From Syngnathus acus (lineage: Eukaryota; Chordata; Actinopteri; Syngnathiformes; Syngnathidae): a stretch of DNA of 64,000 bases. The translations under genes were made by a program, and so were the position numbers. The notes under the pieces are model-generated. The model searched no databases, was not told the origin of the DNA, and saw only the letters and a program-made list of their open reading frames with translations. Positions 1 to 19,460 of the stretch are shown here, piece after piece. The stretch's first letter is position 1. Each line of letters opens with the position of its first letter. The stretch lies in NCBI RefSeq assembly GCF_901709675.1, contig NC_051092.1, forward strand, positions 13,762,491-13,826,490. The letters are read 5' to 3'.

Positions 1-552
1 AATGATCTGCAGGTGATTCGAGTCTCGCTGCTTAAATAGTAAACGGGTGTGAGTCCGAGCTAGCTCTATCAGTCGTGTATAAAGAAAATGATAGTGTGTG
101 TATAAGCGTGTTTTAACGCTTTCCCAAACGGCCCCCTAAAGGCTGCCATGTTATCCTCTTCATCATTAGCGAGGCTGTCATATTTACAAGGGACAGCAGA
201 AGGGAAGCAGCCCCCCAGGGCGGTCGCAGGCTTTGGTTGAAGAACGACACAACAGTTGGCCATAAATGATGACAATAGCATCAGTGACTTTTGTTTTCAA
301 CAATTAAATCAAACGTCCTAGCTTCGTGCAAACCATTCGTTCCTGCTGCTCAAACGAATGTTTGCCGCAGACGCCCGGATGCGGGCCCGTGATCGATGTT
401 TGCAGGACACACAGCACCCCGGGTTATGGACGACCCTGGAGAGGCTGTGACTTGACATGACCAAATCAATGGGCAGTGCTCATTGACTACTGGCACATGG
501 GAGGCAGCACAGGCAGAACGTATACACATTTGTCTCGACAAGAGCTTTCGAA

Positions 553-642
553 GATGGATGGATGGATGGATGGATGGATGGATGGATGGATGGATGGATG
601 GATGGATGGATGGATGGATGGATGGATGGATGGATGGATGGA
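553..642. repeat. (GGAT)n microsatellite
   Basis: About 22 tandem copies of the tetranucleotide GGAT lie in the aqp9-like intron. The repeat is open in several frames and creates false ORFs of GWMD or IHPS repeats on the two strands. The rest of 1-789 is intron sequence in which I see no exon. Confidence 0.97.
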
Positions 643-789
643 GCAATTGTTTCTGATTTGCTCACCTACTGGACCAGAAAAAGTTGTTCAACATAGCAAA
701 TCTGGTTACAATGATAAAACGATGAGCAATTCCTGTGCCGAATGCTTTAAATCTGAGCATAGAACATCTTTCAATCTGCTAATATTTAC

Positions 790-1079
790 CTGATACTCCA
801 CCGGCCACGTAAACGGCCATCATCAGTCCTACAGAGAAGCCGATGTGTACGGTGAGCGGCTCACCCAAAGAGTTTCGACTGAGGACTGTCTGGGCAACTG
901 AGCCGCAACCAAACAACTTAAAACACAGAAAGATGCGCGTATATGAAGCGAGAGTATAGCACCGAAAAATAATGAATTGAATAATGCAAAGTGTTACTTA
1001 CAACCAAAACAAAGGTCCCAAGGAATTCTGCCAGGAATTCCTTAAGTATTCCATGTTTGATCGCACAGCGTTTCCTCAT
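790..1079 (-). CDS. aqp9: Aquaglyceroporin, aqp9-like, first two coding exons (partial)
   Basis: A membrane channel gene for water, glycerol and small neutral solutes, seen only at its 5' end. Exon 1 is 1002-1079 and starts [15 protein letters not shown]; it includes the typical first-helix motif [13 protein letters not shown] and ends at a GTAAGT donor. Exon 2 is 790-916 and reads [14 protein letters not shown], then [17 protein letters not shown], the second helix leading to the first NPA loop. Phase 0 then phase 1 joins without a break. The exon carrying HINPAVS must lie left of base 1; I searched 1-780 on this strand and did not find it. The start lies only about 575 bases past the cgnl1 stop codon. 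The aquaglyceroporin family is clear; aqp9 rather than aqp3, 7 or 10 rests on residue likeness and on the cgnl1/tcf12 neighbourhood. Confidence 0.85.
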
Positions 1080-1304
1080 GGCTTCTCTTCTTTCAATGTT
1101 TCGCTGTGCCGACTGTGATTAAAAGTGCCTCGACGTCCTGCTGTGTTACCGTCCGAGAAGTGGAGCTCATGTTTGATCTCCACCTCTGCCCCAGCGCAGC
1201 CATTCAGTGCACAGGATTGATCTGCTCGTTCACCCATCATCAAGGCACATGCGTCATCATGACTGACTGTATGCATGATTATCATAATGTGGGCAATCCA
1301 CAGA

Positions 1305-1310
1305 TTTATT
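1305..1310 (-). terminator. Candidate poly(A) signal of cgnl1
   Basis: On the minus strand this is AATAAA, about 345 bases past the cgnl1 stop codon and about 225 bases before the aqp9-like start codon. If used, the cgnl1 3' UTR ends inside the presumed aqp9 promoter. No transcript evidence is available. Confidence 0.45.
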
Positions 1311-1654
1311 TTATTTGTTTGGAGTTTCTGGACGTTTATAAACATCAATACACAGTTTAGAAAGTACAGTGCAGTACATGGAATTGTTAGTTGGGAGCGA
1401 CAGAAAAACATTGTCATGTCTCTGATGGGGTTAAGTTTGTTCCAAGTTTGACAACCCCAGTGAAAGTAAATGGAATGTTGGGCTGTCTCAATAATCCACA
1501 TTATGTGCACTGGAGCTTTGTTCGCCACATCATGTAGTTAGAAATATCGCCACTAGAGGTCAGTGTTATCACAATGCCAGGGTAACAGGAGTTGTTACTG
1601 AAATTACTGAAAAGAAATCCTAAATGAGTCCAAAGGAGCGAGTTATTTATCCAG

Positions 1655-4600
1655 TTAATCAGAAGCAGTGTCATCCAGGCCGTCACCTTCCTCCGTCACT
1701 TTAATAATATGAGGCGATTTCCGTTTGCGTCTGGTGATGCGGATAAGAAAAGACAAAACAAAGTTAAGCAGTACTTTGCCTTTTGTGTGTAATCCGACGC
1801 GAAGCATTCACCTCATGTCTTTTCTCATGGTGTCAATTTGGCCGTGAAGCTGCTCGTTGGTCTCGAGCTGCTCCTCCAGTTCTCTCTGCAGCTTCTTCTT
1901 GGCGTGCTCCAGGCGCTCGATCTCTTCCTCAGCCTCGTCCATCTGCCTCTTGGCCGTCTTCAGCCTCTGAGTCAACTGCGCCGTTTGCAACAAGTCAGAT
2001 AGCAGCTGGCCGCAGGCGAGCGAGCGCACGGCGGTGACGCGAGCTCTCCTACCTGGTCCCTGTGCGTCTGCAGGTTGGCGTGATCCTCGTCGGCCTGCAT
2101 CTTCATCTCCTTCACCTTGCGCTCCAGCTTGCGGTTGGCTTGCTGCAAGTTGTTGTTGTCCCTGAGAGGAGATGCGCCAAGAGATCAGATGCAGCTTGCT
2201 GTAATTTTACACCCTCCCACTATGATGCTCACAGCCTTGCCAGCGTAGAGAAAGTGATACCACAAGGGAAATTACCACACAACCTTGATGTAAAATATGG
2301 TCTCTGTAATATTTTACACTGTGGGATGAGATAGTCTTTACATTTTTTTAGTTACCAGTAGGGCTGAATGATTTTGAAATATAATCCGAATACCATTTTC
2401 TTCTTCAATATTGCGATTTAATATGTGGTTAGTCATAAGTTTCTGACGTCCAAAGTCATTATTACGTCATAAATGAAACTGTCAGTTGATGGTTACCTTT
2501 CCTCCCCTTGCAACCGCTCCTCAAGTTCTTGAATGCGGCTGTTGAGTTTGGAAATGACAGAATCCTGGTTGGTCCTTTGTGATCCTTCTAAATGAGCCAC
2601 TCTACTCTTTAGGTCTTTAACCTGAAATGAAACAGAGGAATGTTACAAACAAGGCAAAATTCAATTTATTTCCACTACAGGTCAGAGCCAATATCAATAA
2701 ATCAATAAACACTTCAATGGAGAGAAAATGGTGGCATTAGCTCGGATCGACGACACGTACACAGTAGATTCTTCTTTTAATGATGAGTTGGTTCACCTTA
2801 CCTGTCTTTCCAGACTCGTGTTGTCACACTCCAGGTCTTGCCTGACTGCTCTTTCCTGCATCAACTCACTCCTCATTTGATCCACCTGACACACACATCA
2901 CACAAGCCTGCCCATCAAAATGTACACTTTGGCACAATCTCTAGTCCAAGAAGGCAACACAAAATGTGCAAAAGGCAGAAATGTACTGTCCGAGGACAAA
3001 CATGTCGCTACCTAATTGTAGCTAATTGTTATGTAGCTGTAGCGAGCTAGCTGGTTATAGATAAAATCTATTATTGCTATTATTATTATTATCTAGATGG
3101 GCAGACACAAAAAAGGTCACTTTCAGTTTAAACGGACTTCATTAAAAAAGAGGAAATGCTGTCTAGTCTTAGCAGCCTCTCATCTCTAATAACATCCAGA
3201 GGCCCAGTGATGGGAAAGTGAATCACCACACACAATAGTTTGTGTCTTTGCGCTGCACCCAAAACAGTGTTTTGTGTCAATTAGTTCTCAGCGCTTTGCT
3301 TCTAACCGTGGGCCGGCTAGAGTTACACAGAAAAGGGTCCCGTGTTGATTGACATAAGTTAATAAGAAACATATGATATGGGAAGAGTGGAGACGTACAT
3401 CAACATGGCTATAAACTGAACACGATGAAACAAAAACACATTTTTTTAGGATATTTCTGGACAGCTGTGAGGAAATTTGAGAATGCAGCCTGCACATCTG
3501 TTTATGGTAAAAGCACAACTTGAGGTAATAATTCTATAATGGGCAGGTTGACCTTTGACTCAATCTATATAAATAAAAAAGGTCAGTCAGAGTTTTGTAT
3601 AGAAAGTCATGTAAACCTGCCTGCTCTTTGGTTTTGTCTAATCGCTCCATCAGGCGGTCAGCCGTGCTGCGCTCATCGTTAACGTCTTCCTCTAGCTGAC
3701 CAATGCGGCCCTGAGAAGGAAAAACAAACGGTAAAATATTATTTTATTTTGGGATAGAGCTCATTTTCTTTAATGATAGAATAGACATATGAGTTTCCTT
3801 TTGAAAATCAATAATTTTAGTAACATAAGAATTTGCCTGTTGTTATTTAATATCTCATGAAATTGGCTGATATTAGCTCATTACATAAAAAATCTTTTTT
3901 TGGAGGGTTTCGTGGTTGCATAAGTGTACACACCTGGGGATGTAGCTGTGTTCAGAATGAACCAATCACATTCTTTACCAAGGTTATGTTTATTTACATC
4001 GCTTTTTGTTAGCCGATACAAAATGGCTGCTCACTTCTATAGTATAGCTAGACCACAGCTAGTTCGAAAATGTATGTATGTTAGAAATGATTGCCTCTCC
4101 CTAAGGTGTCAGGGGTTGTACAATGTTCCAGTGTTTGCACTCGGACAGGTCGGAGAACTTTTCCCAGTAAACACGAGGCTTCCTCACGCGACGCGTAGTG
4201 TCAACACAGTGATGTCACTGTGTAATGTTTTGTCATCAGCAAGACAAACAGTGCCGAGCCGTGAGATGCCGCTGCGGTGGCGCCGTTCGGCACCCTCATC
4301 GCTCCCAGGGACAAGGCAAAGAGAAATAGTGGTGGTGCCAGGGCATATACTAAACACCCCATGGCATGGGACTGAGTGTAATGTAAAGTCTGCTCATGTA
4401 TGTATAGTAAAATGAGAGTTGTGACAAAAATGAACATTTTGTCTATGGAGTTTCTCATTCATTCAGGTCATGCTAATGGACTAATTATTGATTACCAGAC
4501 TCCAGATCTAAAATGTATAACTGAAAAAGCTTTTTGCACGAAGGGACTGTAAAAGCTTGGCAAATCTTAAAGAAATCTTCAGAAAAGCCATTTCAGGCTG

Positions 4601-7600
4601 TTCACCTCTAGAAGTTTGACATGCCGCTCGCGCTCCTCCTCCGTGGTGGCGTTCCTCTCCTCCAGTTCGTCCACTTTTTGTTCCAGCTGCCGGGCCCTGG
4701 ACTGGGCCTCTTGCTGCTCCCTGTAACACCTCCGCAGATCCTCCTCCAGAGGAAGCAACTGAGGAACAGAATGAACATGAAGATTAGGAATGTAGAAGAA
4801 AGCCGATGAAGTGATCCTTTCTATTGTTGTATGTGTGCACGTTTTCATTGGCATCTCAATGTAGCCACAAAGTCCCTTTGATCCGGTCCATCAGTGACTT
4901 TGACATATGAACCCATGTTCTGATGAGTCAGCAAAATGATTCGCGAGGACCACACCTCATCCTGAAGTTTTTTGGCCGTCAGTCGGGATTTCTCCAGTTC
5001 AGCTCCCTTTTCCTGCAGCTGTCTGCGCAGGTCGGCCAACTCCCTCTGACTCCTCTCTTTGGCCTCGTCAACTTGGCTCTGAAGAACATCTGTGGAGGCC
5101 TCGCAGTTCTCCATGATACTATTCATCTGAGCGGGCAGATTTACAAGCAAAGAGGTGAAACTCCCCAAGATAAGGTTCAGCGAAAGAGGCAGGGGGAGGC
5201 TCATACCTTCCTCTGAAGTTGTTCCACAGTCCTGTCCTGCAGCCTTCTCTCATCCTCCAGCTCACTTTTGCTCTTCCACAACTCTTCAGTTTGTTTGCGC
5301 TCCTCCCTGAGCTTCTCTTTCATGTCCCTGTGCTCGTGGTTGAGTTTGGTCAGCTTGCTCTAAAACAACCAAGAGTGTAACGCTTATATCCATGTCAAGA
5401 TACTTTCACAAAGCGCTTTGTTTTTTTTTTTTACTTGCACTTCCTCCAGGCGAGTCAGCAGCGAGCGGTTGGACTGACACATTTCCTCTTCATTCCTCCT
5501 CACATCCTGCAGTGTTTCCTCCAACTGCTGCTTTTCCCTCTTTAGAACAAACAAACAACAGGAAAACCCGGCATGACATCATTTAATTCTGTGACATCTT
5601 CTCCGTGGAGGCGACCAACCTCTAGCTGCTTCGCTCGTTGCTCCTGCAGTCTCTCCGACGCTCTCAACTCCTTAACGGCTAGGCTCAGTTGATCCACCTT
5701 GCTGCTCAGCTCCTGCACTCGTCCCTTGAGTTGGTCTTTTTGCTGACTCAGCTCTTCTACCTTCTCCTTGGCAGCGCCGCCCTCCTCCAACGCTTCCATC
5801 TTTTCTCGACCCAGCACGCCGTGGCTCTAAGATCGAATGATAAGTCAAGATGGTGTGAAGAACAATGAACGGCTTGGCCTTACCTCATTAGACTTCTCCA
5901 AATCTCTGAGGAGATGTTGAAGCTCTAGTTCATATTCTTCTTTCAGCGCAGCAATGTATTTATCATGAGTCTCCACTTCATCTTTGATGGCCCCTTTCAG
6001 ATCTCTGAGCTCCCCCTCCTGCTGTTGTAGAAGCTCCTCATGCTCCTCCTTCACCAGCAGCATCTCCTGAAAGTCTGCACGCAGCTGGGCCAGATCCTGA
6101 GAACATGACACATCATCAGCAGTGTCCACATGATCTGCTTAGAAGAAGTAGAAGAGCGAAGCCTTACTTTCAGAAGGACTTCTTTCTCCACATTGATCAT
6201 GTCTTCCTTCTTGGATTGGTCCAATTCATCGTGCATCTCAGAGAGCTGATGCTGGAGGTCCTTCATCTGGAGCTTAGAACGTTCCCGGTCTGCAATCATC
6301 TGAGTCATCCTGGGGAACACACCACGTACAGAGATCACAATGGTTCGACGACAAGAAACAAAATGGCGCTGGCACAATAAACTCACTGGTCGAAATATTA
6401 GGTACACCTGTACAATAAAAAAATGAATTATGAATAAAATGTATTTATTTACTATATAAATGTTCAAATTCGAGTAAGATAACACATTATTTGTATAATA
6501 CACCAAGCTGGATTGTTTTGTTCTCTTCGCGTTGTTGTTTGAATGAACGAAGAAAGAAGTGCTCACTCGTCTTTGGTAGACTTAAGTTGTGCCTCAATTT
6601 CCGTCAGTTTGTTCCTGAGGTCCGAGAGCTCAGCCTGACTCTTGGCCAACTCTTCCTGTAGCTTCTTCTTCTCCACCCGGGCCTTCTCACAGGCTTTGGC
6701 AAGTGTTTTTTCATTCTGGGCGAGGACAAAGTCAACTGTCTCAAGATGAAGGTTTTAGTGACTTGGACGTATCGACTGCACAAAACCTTTAGCTCGGTTT
6801 CCAGTTTTTGCTTCAGGTCGCACACTTGTGACTCCAAGGCTTCTCGTTTCTCCAGCAGCTGCTTCACCTCTACTGTCTGATCCTACAGAAGAGAAAGTTC
6901 CGATCAAATGTTGAGTCAGTAGTGAGTATTTCCCTCCTCTGCTCACTTTGGCCTCCCCCTCCACATTCTCGGCCGTTTTCCACTTCAGTCTGTTGATCCG
7001 TTCAAGCAGCAGGTTGACTTTCCTCCTGGTGACGGACACTTCGTCAGTCGTCCTAAGAAGAACGACACGGTGCTTTATAGACCCTTTGACTGAGCAGAGA
7101 TGGAAACATTGGCCTAACTTCACTTGGCCTGCCACATGTGTCAAAATAAGTGATAGACCTTAAAGACATTCCAAGGGAAGGAGTCATTTTATCTGTAGAA
7201 GCAAGAGCACGCTCTGCATTCCTGACTGACTGTGTGTGTTCCACCTCTCTATGTAGTCACTCACCCTTCCTTGAGGTAGGTGAAGAGCATTTGTTTCGCA
7301 GCGTCTTCATTCGGGTCGACTGACACCTGCTGTCCTTTCAGAAGATCAGGAGTGACCTGGTTAGAGAGCATAATCAAACTAGAAACCTTTGGAAATGAGA
7401 AGCGTGTGTGTGAGGACATCACTTTACCTGAGCGTCTCTTTCGTCAGCTCCATCTGTTTTTAGTACTTTTGCTGCAGTGTTCATCTCATTATGAGCTTTA
7501 AGCGGCATGCTGGGTTTGTTCTTGTCTCTTTTGTTGGCTTCTCCGCCCAGTAGTCGAGCTCTGGCTGACCCCGGAGGATACACCCCGCCGGAGGTCACGC

Positions 7601-8255
7601 CGCTGCTGACCCCCTTCAGAGACGACGCCCCGCTGGATGAAGAGGAAGACGAGTCGGAAGCTCGGCCGCTATCCACGCTACGTGACCGCCGCGTTTCCTC
7701 TGGGTCCAGACGATTTCTGGGGCCGCCCCTTCCTCGACGCTGGCTGCTGTTGAACTGGTTGATTAGCTTGCCTACGGACGCAAAGGGCTCAGAGTCTACG
7801 GAGTTTGGCGACCTTGCGGGAAGGCGTCCGTCCGAAGGAGGCGTGTTCTGGTCATCTGTCGGACCCTCCGCTGGAAGCGGAATCCGGGCCTTGGGCCGGT
7901 CCACTGTTTTTCCATTAAAGGTTTGCGACGGGTTGAGATGGTTGAGGTTGTTGCTTCTGGGGTCATACGGTCTGAGGATCTCCGGATGTTTCTGGTAATG
8001 AAAATCTGACGAGAAGCTTGTCTCATCCATGGACCGCCTCACCATGCCCGGCTTGTATCCAGTCTGGTGGGTGATGACCGATACGTCTCTGTGGCTTTCT
8101 TCGCTAGAACTGTTCAGAACTACAAAGGGTTGACCTTGAATCCCTTGTATCTGCACCCGAACTCCAAATAAGCTGTCATGGCCGCCTCTGGTGTTGTGTG
8201 GATCAACGTAACTCTTCTGCATCCCCATTTCTGGGGAGCCACCTAAGCTGGCCAT
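1655..8255 (-). CDS. cgnl1: Cingulin-like protein 1 (paracingulin)
   Basis: A cytoplasmic plaque protein of epithelial tight and adherens junctions; family members bind ZO-1, actin and Rho regulators. Eighteen coding exons (plus coordinates): 7428-8255, 7265-7356, 6947-7052, 6787-6882, 6567-6715, 6168-6309, 5884-6096, 5620-5826, 5435-5539, 5207-5359, 4956-5126, 4606-4758, 3621-3710, 2802-2885, 2497-2621, 2053-2161, 1812-1975, 1655-1730. They sum to 3063 bases, 1020 residues. Residues 1-276 are a globular head in one exon with the cingulin-family motif [21 protein letters not shown]; the rest is heptad-rich coiled coil ending in a short basic-acidic tail ([12 protein letters not shown]). The tail motif [21 protein letters not shown] fits CGNL1 better than cingulin. 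The head is about half the human CGNL1 length. The start follows a TGCAG acceptor at about 8267, so a noncoding first exon lies upstream. One intron has a GC donor. Confidence 0.9.
2356..2430 (+). repeat. Dispersed repeat beginning TAGGGCTGAATGATT, copy 1
   Basis: A short AT-rich stretch headed CAGTAGGGCTGAATGATT. Relatives occur on the minus strand near 29518-29604 and on the plus strand at 39546-39580. It looks like the end of a degraded nonautonomous DNA transposon common in fish introns. The family name is not known to me. Confidence 0.5.
2886..3620 (-). other. cgnl1: GC-AG intron in cgnl1
   Basis: The 90-base exon 3621-3710 ends ...AAAGAGCAG and is followed by GCAGGT. Only a GC donor keeps phase 0 into the next exon, whose reading frame [12 protein letters not shown] is unmistakable. 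The nearby GT at 3615-3616 would add four bases and break the frame. The acceptor is a normal CAG. Confidence 0.75.
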
Positions 8256-8266
8256 TGTGGCTCCTG

Positions 8267-11200
8267 CTGCATTAACAGATGAAGGGAGAAAACACGGGGT
8301 CTGATTTAGTAAGATTCCAAATAGTAGCCACTAAGTTCACATTCCGAATGATGGTTTGTGTATCAGGCCAAGGGTGTTGTAACCCTTCTGGACGCTGATC
8401 CAGCATGAGAAGGCGGACGTAGATGTTTACACAACATTGGAGTTGAGTAGGACAAAGTGACTTAGGGCCAGCTAAGGATCTCTTCTCTCATATACACAGC
8501 TGCACATGAAGGCACAATACTGTTTAATTTTTCTGTCCAATGCCAACAAGTCACGCTGTGTGTTAATGACACTGTTGTATTGTATCAACAATACATGACG
8601 GCTACAACTGGCTGAGGTCTGCGAGGTGTCGTCACCCACTTCATGGAATAAAGGAGCAATATTTGTCTATAGAGATGTCAACAATGGAGGCATTGTCATC
8701 ATTGTTATACTCCATTAAAATTTAAAGCAATTTACAGATGTGTTTTGAGTATCTGCCATACAGGTGTCATAACAAAGAAATACGAGTTCACCGATCATAT
8801 TGTCCCTCAGCTTAAAGATGTAAGTAAAAACTAGCAAATTGTTTTGGCACAAACAATTTACGTACGTGCTTTCTTGCACTGACCAACATCATTGCCATAA
8901 ATGTGAATTATTTATTGAAAGGTTGGTCACTATTTTTGATTAATAATGTAGGGATGTGTCAGACACATTTAATACAAAGCAATGCACACTTTCTAAATGT
9001 TTACTTTTTTTTTAACTTCTGAGGTAAAAACCTTTGGGTTGTCAGGTTGAGAAAGTCCTCCTTTAGAATTCCGTAAACGTAGTTTTCCCTCAAAACTTTT
9101 ACAAGTTAGTAAACCACATAAGGTAAGTAAAAGCATGTGTGTTTTTTAATGAAATTTCATATATCAGGCAGGAAAAATGAAAGTTGAGAAATGTTATTCT
9201 GGGGGCGGGGCATTGAATTAACAGTAAAGCAAATACTTCACATTCATATAAACTTTTGTAATATTTTGGAGGGTTTCCAGTTTAATGTTAGCATTAGCCA
9301 GTAGTTACCGTGTTCCACAGATGAAATCAGTAACCTTGCATATCTTTAAAAACGGCAGGGTTGCTGCATTAAAACAGGGAGGCTGTCTGTCACAAAAAAA
9401 GTATGCCGCTTTGAATAGATGGAGGCGAAATAAATCTTTACCGAGGTTCCTTAAACTCAGCACATGCACGCCAAAGAAGGGTAGAATCCGTTATTTGCCA
9501 TTCTTTCAATCTTCGCAATGAAAAGGAGTAAAATCGTAATAAAAAGGTAAACGTACCCGCTGAGAGTGTGAAAATGAGTGAATGTGAGTCCAGTGAGTTA
9601 AGTCCTCTTCTTCCCCCCAACTGTCCCGCTGTCCTGCCTCTGCCCAATGAGGCGTTCACTGACGCCTCGGCGTCCGACATCCCAGTGTCACGTGACAAAG
9701 GGAGAGCTTCAGGGAATTGTGGCTCTGCACCGGGGCTAGGGGGTGCTATAGCCCCATCAAAGATCTTTTTACAAGTCTTTTTGTCTATGTATTTTGTTCA
9801 TATTTAAATGGCCCAAAATTGGGAAAGGGAAGAGGATGTATTATTTTTGTTTTATTGGTCGCTGGTGCTTTTATGTAGGTATGCACTTTTTGTTTAATCT
9901 GATACAACATAATTTCATATGCATTGATTTTTTTTTTTTGTAATCGCTTGCTGAGCCTCAGGGCTCCACAAACTCCAGTTTGACAATCAAGTATTTGTGT
10001 TTTTTTATATTACGTTTCACAACTGTTGCCTACATTTTTAATAATTTTGTTAGCCTGCTTTAAAAGACAGCTCTGACTTGAGGTGCTCTCGACTGATGAA
10101 TTGTCGTCATTAATTAAAACTAACTGGTGTTCTGCAGAATCCAATTTGACAAATAGTGATTAATACGAGTGTGGTACCCCAGGATAGCGCACAAATTCCA
10201 AGTATTAACAGAAAACAAAAGAGATCAAGAACAAGAAAAACATGTATTGCTATGTATGCAGACACAAGCCATTAGGCTAATTTAAACTGTACACATACTG
10301 TACATTTTATAATAGCAGATTTTTTTTATGATTATTTGAGATTTGTTCAGAAAAACAATAAACACACCATTCTGCATAAACATATTACTCAAAACATGAA
10401 TCGAGTCTAAAACTGCTCAATGTTTCCTTTGTAAAATCAAGAGTGACAAAAGCATTTACAGACGTTTGTATAAAAGTTAAGTTACATAACTTAGGGGGGG
10501 AAAAATGTCCTAAACATGCGCAGATACACACACACACACGCACACACACATTTGGCTTGCTCTGAAAAGGAATGATGTCAGTGACAAACGTTTTGTTTTT
10601 GCCCACCAGTGTTGTTCTTAACAGTGCTAAACATCCAAATAAAAGAACAGCTTCAATAGATAGGATGCTAATTAAAACATTCTTGGAGATCTGTTCATTC
10701 ACAGAATGGGCCAACTCCTGAAACGCACACACACACGCACACACACACACGCACACACACTAAACTCACAGCAACTTCCACACTCACAAGCCACAGAACA
10801 AATAAATCTGCTGTCTGAGCACGAAATGTCACGTCTGCCATTTGGGCAAATACGCTATCAAACTGTCTGCCAAAGTGCAGATGACACCTTGCTACAACGG
10901 CGTTTCATCCATCCAGGAAAGATAATAAATATACCAAAAAAATGTACAAAACATCTGCAAGTTACAATGCATTTGTCTGTTCGAAGTATACTTTCAGGCA
11001 CAAAGTTAGAAGTGTGTTGGAGAAGCGAGGGGGTGATTGTTCAACTGCATCGACACTTTACAGAGTCTCTGATGCTCATTTTAGACACAGACTCAAGTAT
11101 CGAACAGTTTTTTCAAAATGTGCTCATACTTATAACAATTCCAAGAGTAGCCTAAAATGCACTATAACCAAGTTAAAGGTTTATATATTGCCCTTTGTTA

Positions 11201-11779
11201 GAAATGTCCAGCTGTTCAATGTTTCAGTATTTTTAAACAACTCAATCAATTGGTGTTAGTGGCACATTCTGACTTATGGCAGCAGAAATATGTGTGAAAT
11301 TTGTTTTCTATCGTGTGGCTTTTGTACATGGAAATTGCGCCCCCTTGTGGAGTCCTTCTCTGAGACAGAGTCAGCAACCGTTTTGAAAGGAAGAATGTTG
11401 GGAAACAGAGCTAAAATGATTACAGTTGGGTTCCCGTTAGTTTTTTTCTTTGTGGAATGCTATAATTGTATTTAAATAATTCTGGCTCCCATTATTTGCC
11501 GATGCTGCATTAATGGTTGGTGTAATGTGTATTGGAATGTTTACAGAAGGTCAAATGAAGCTCATCTATAGGATATAGTGCATTTTTGGATCATCTTGAA
11601 AGCCAATTCAATTATCCCTAACATTTTTTGAGTGTACTATATATCCCCCACACACACACAATTTAGAGCTCCTTCAACACTGTGTCAACAACCAAATATT
11701 AATAAAAATATATCCTCATAAAGGTGATGTTGGAAGTCCATATTGGTAAATTGTTGGGAATTGTTGACTGCAGGGAGCC
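8267..11779. other. Spacer between cgnl1 5' end and tcf12 3' end
   Basis: No coding exon was recognised. It should hold the cgnl1 promoter and its noncoding first exon, and the tcf12 3' UTR, since both genes run leftward. A perfect palindrome GTCACGTGAC lies at 9687-9696 inside the most GC-rich patch (about 9590-9740), a possible cgnl1 promoter. CA-type microsatellites lie at 10525-10550 and 10722-10760. A minus-strand AATAAA at about 9851 is the first good poly(A) signal I found downstream of tcf12. Confidence 0.5.
10525..10760. repeat. Two (CA)n microsatellites
   Basis: Two imperfect CA/CG dinucleotide runs, 10525-10550 and 10722-10760, sit about 170 bases apart in the presumed tcf12 3' UTR or spacer. 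Confidence 0.9.

Positions 11780-19460
<7,681 letters not shown>

Noticed and set aside
350-793. ORFs of repeated GWMD or IHPS residues on both strands
   Set aside because: They are translations of the (GGAT)n microsatellite inside an aquaporin intron, not proteins.
3611-3620. GTTTAC as the cgnl1 donor
   Set aside because: It adds four bases and puts the next, clearly coding exon out of frame; the GC donor fits.
7507-7998. 163-residue plus-strand ORF
   Set aside because: Antisense shadow of the cgnl1 head exon; no start context or domain.
1655-8255. Cingulin (cgn) instead of cingulin-like 1
   Set aside because: The rod and tail words ([23 protein letters not shown]) and the tcf12/aqp9 linkage favour cgnl1, although the short head is cingulin-like; some doubt remains.
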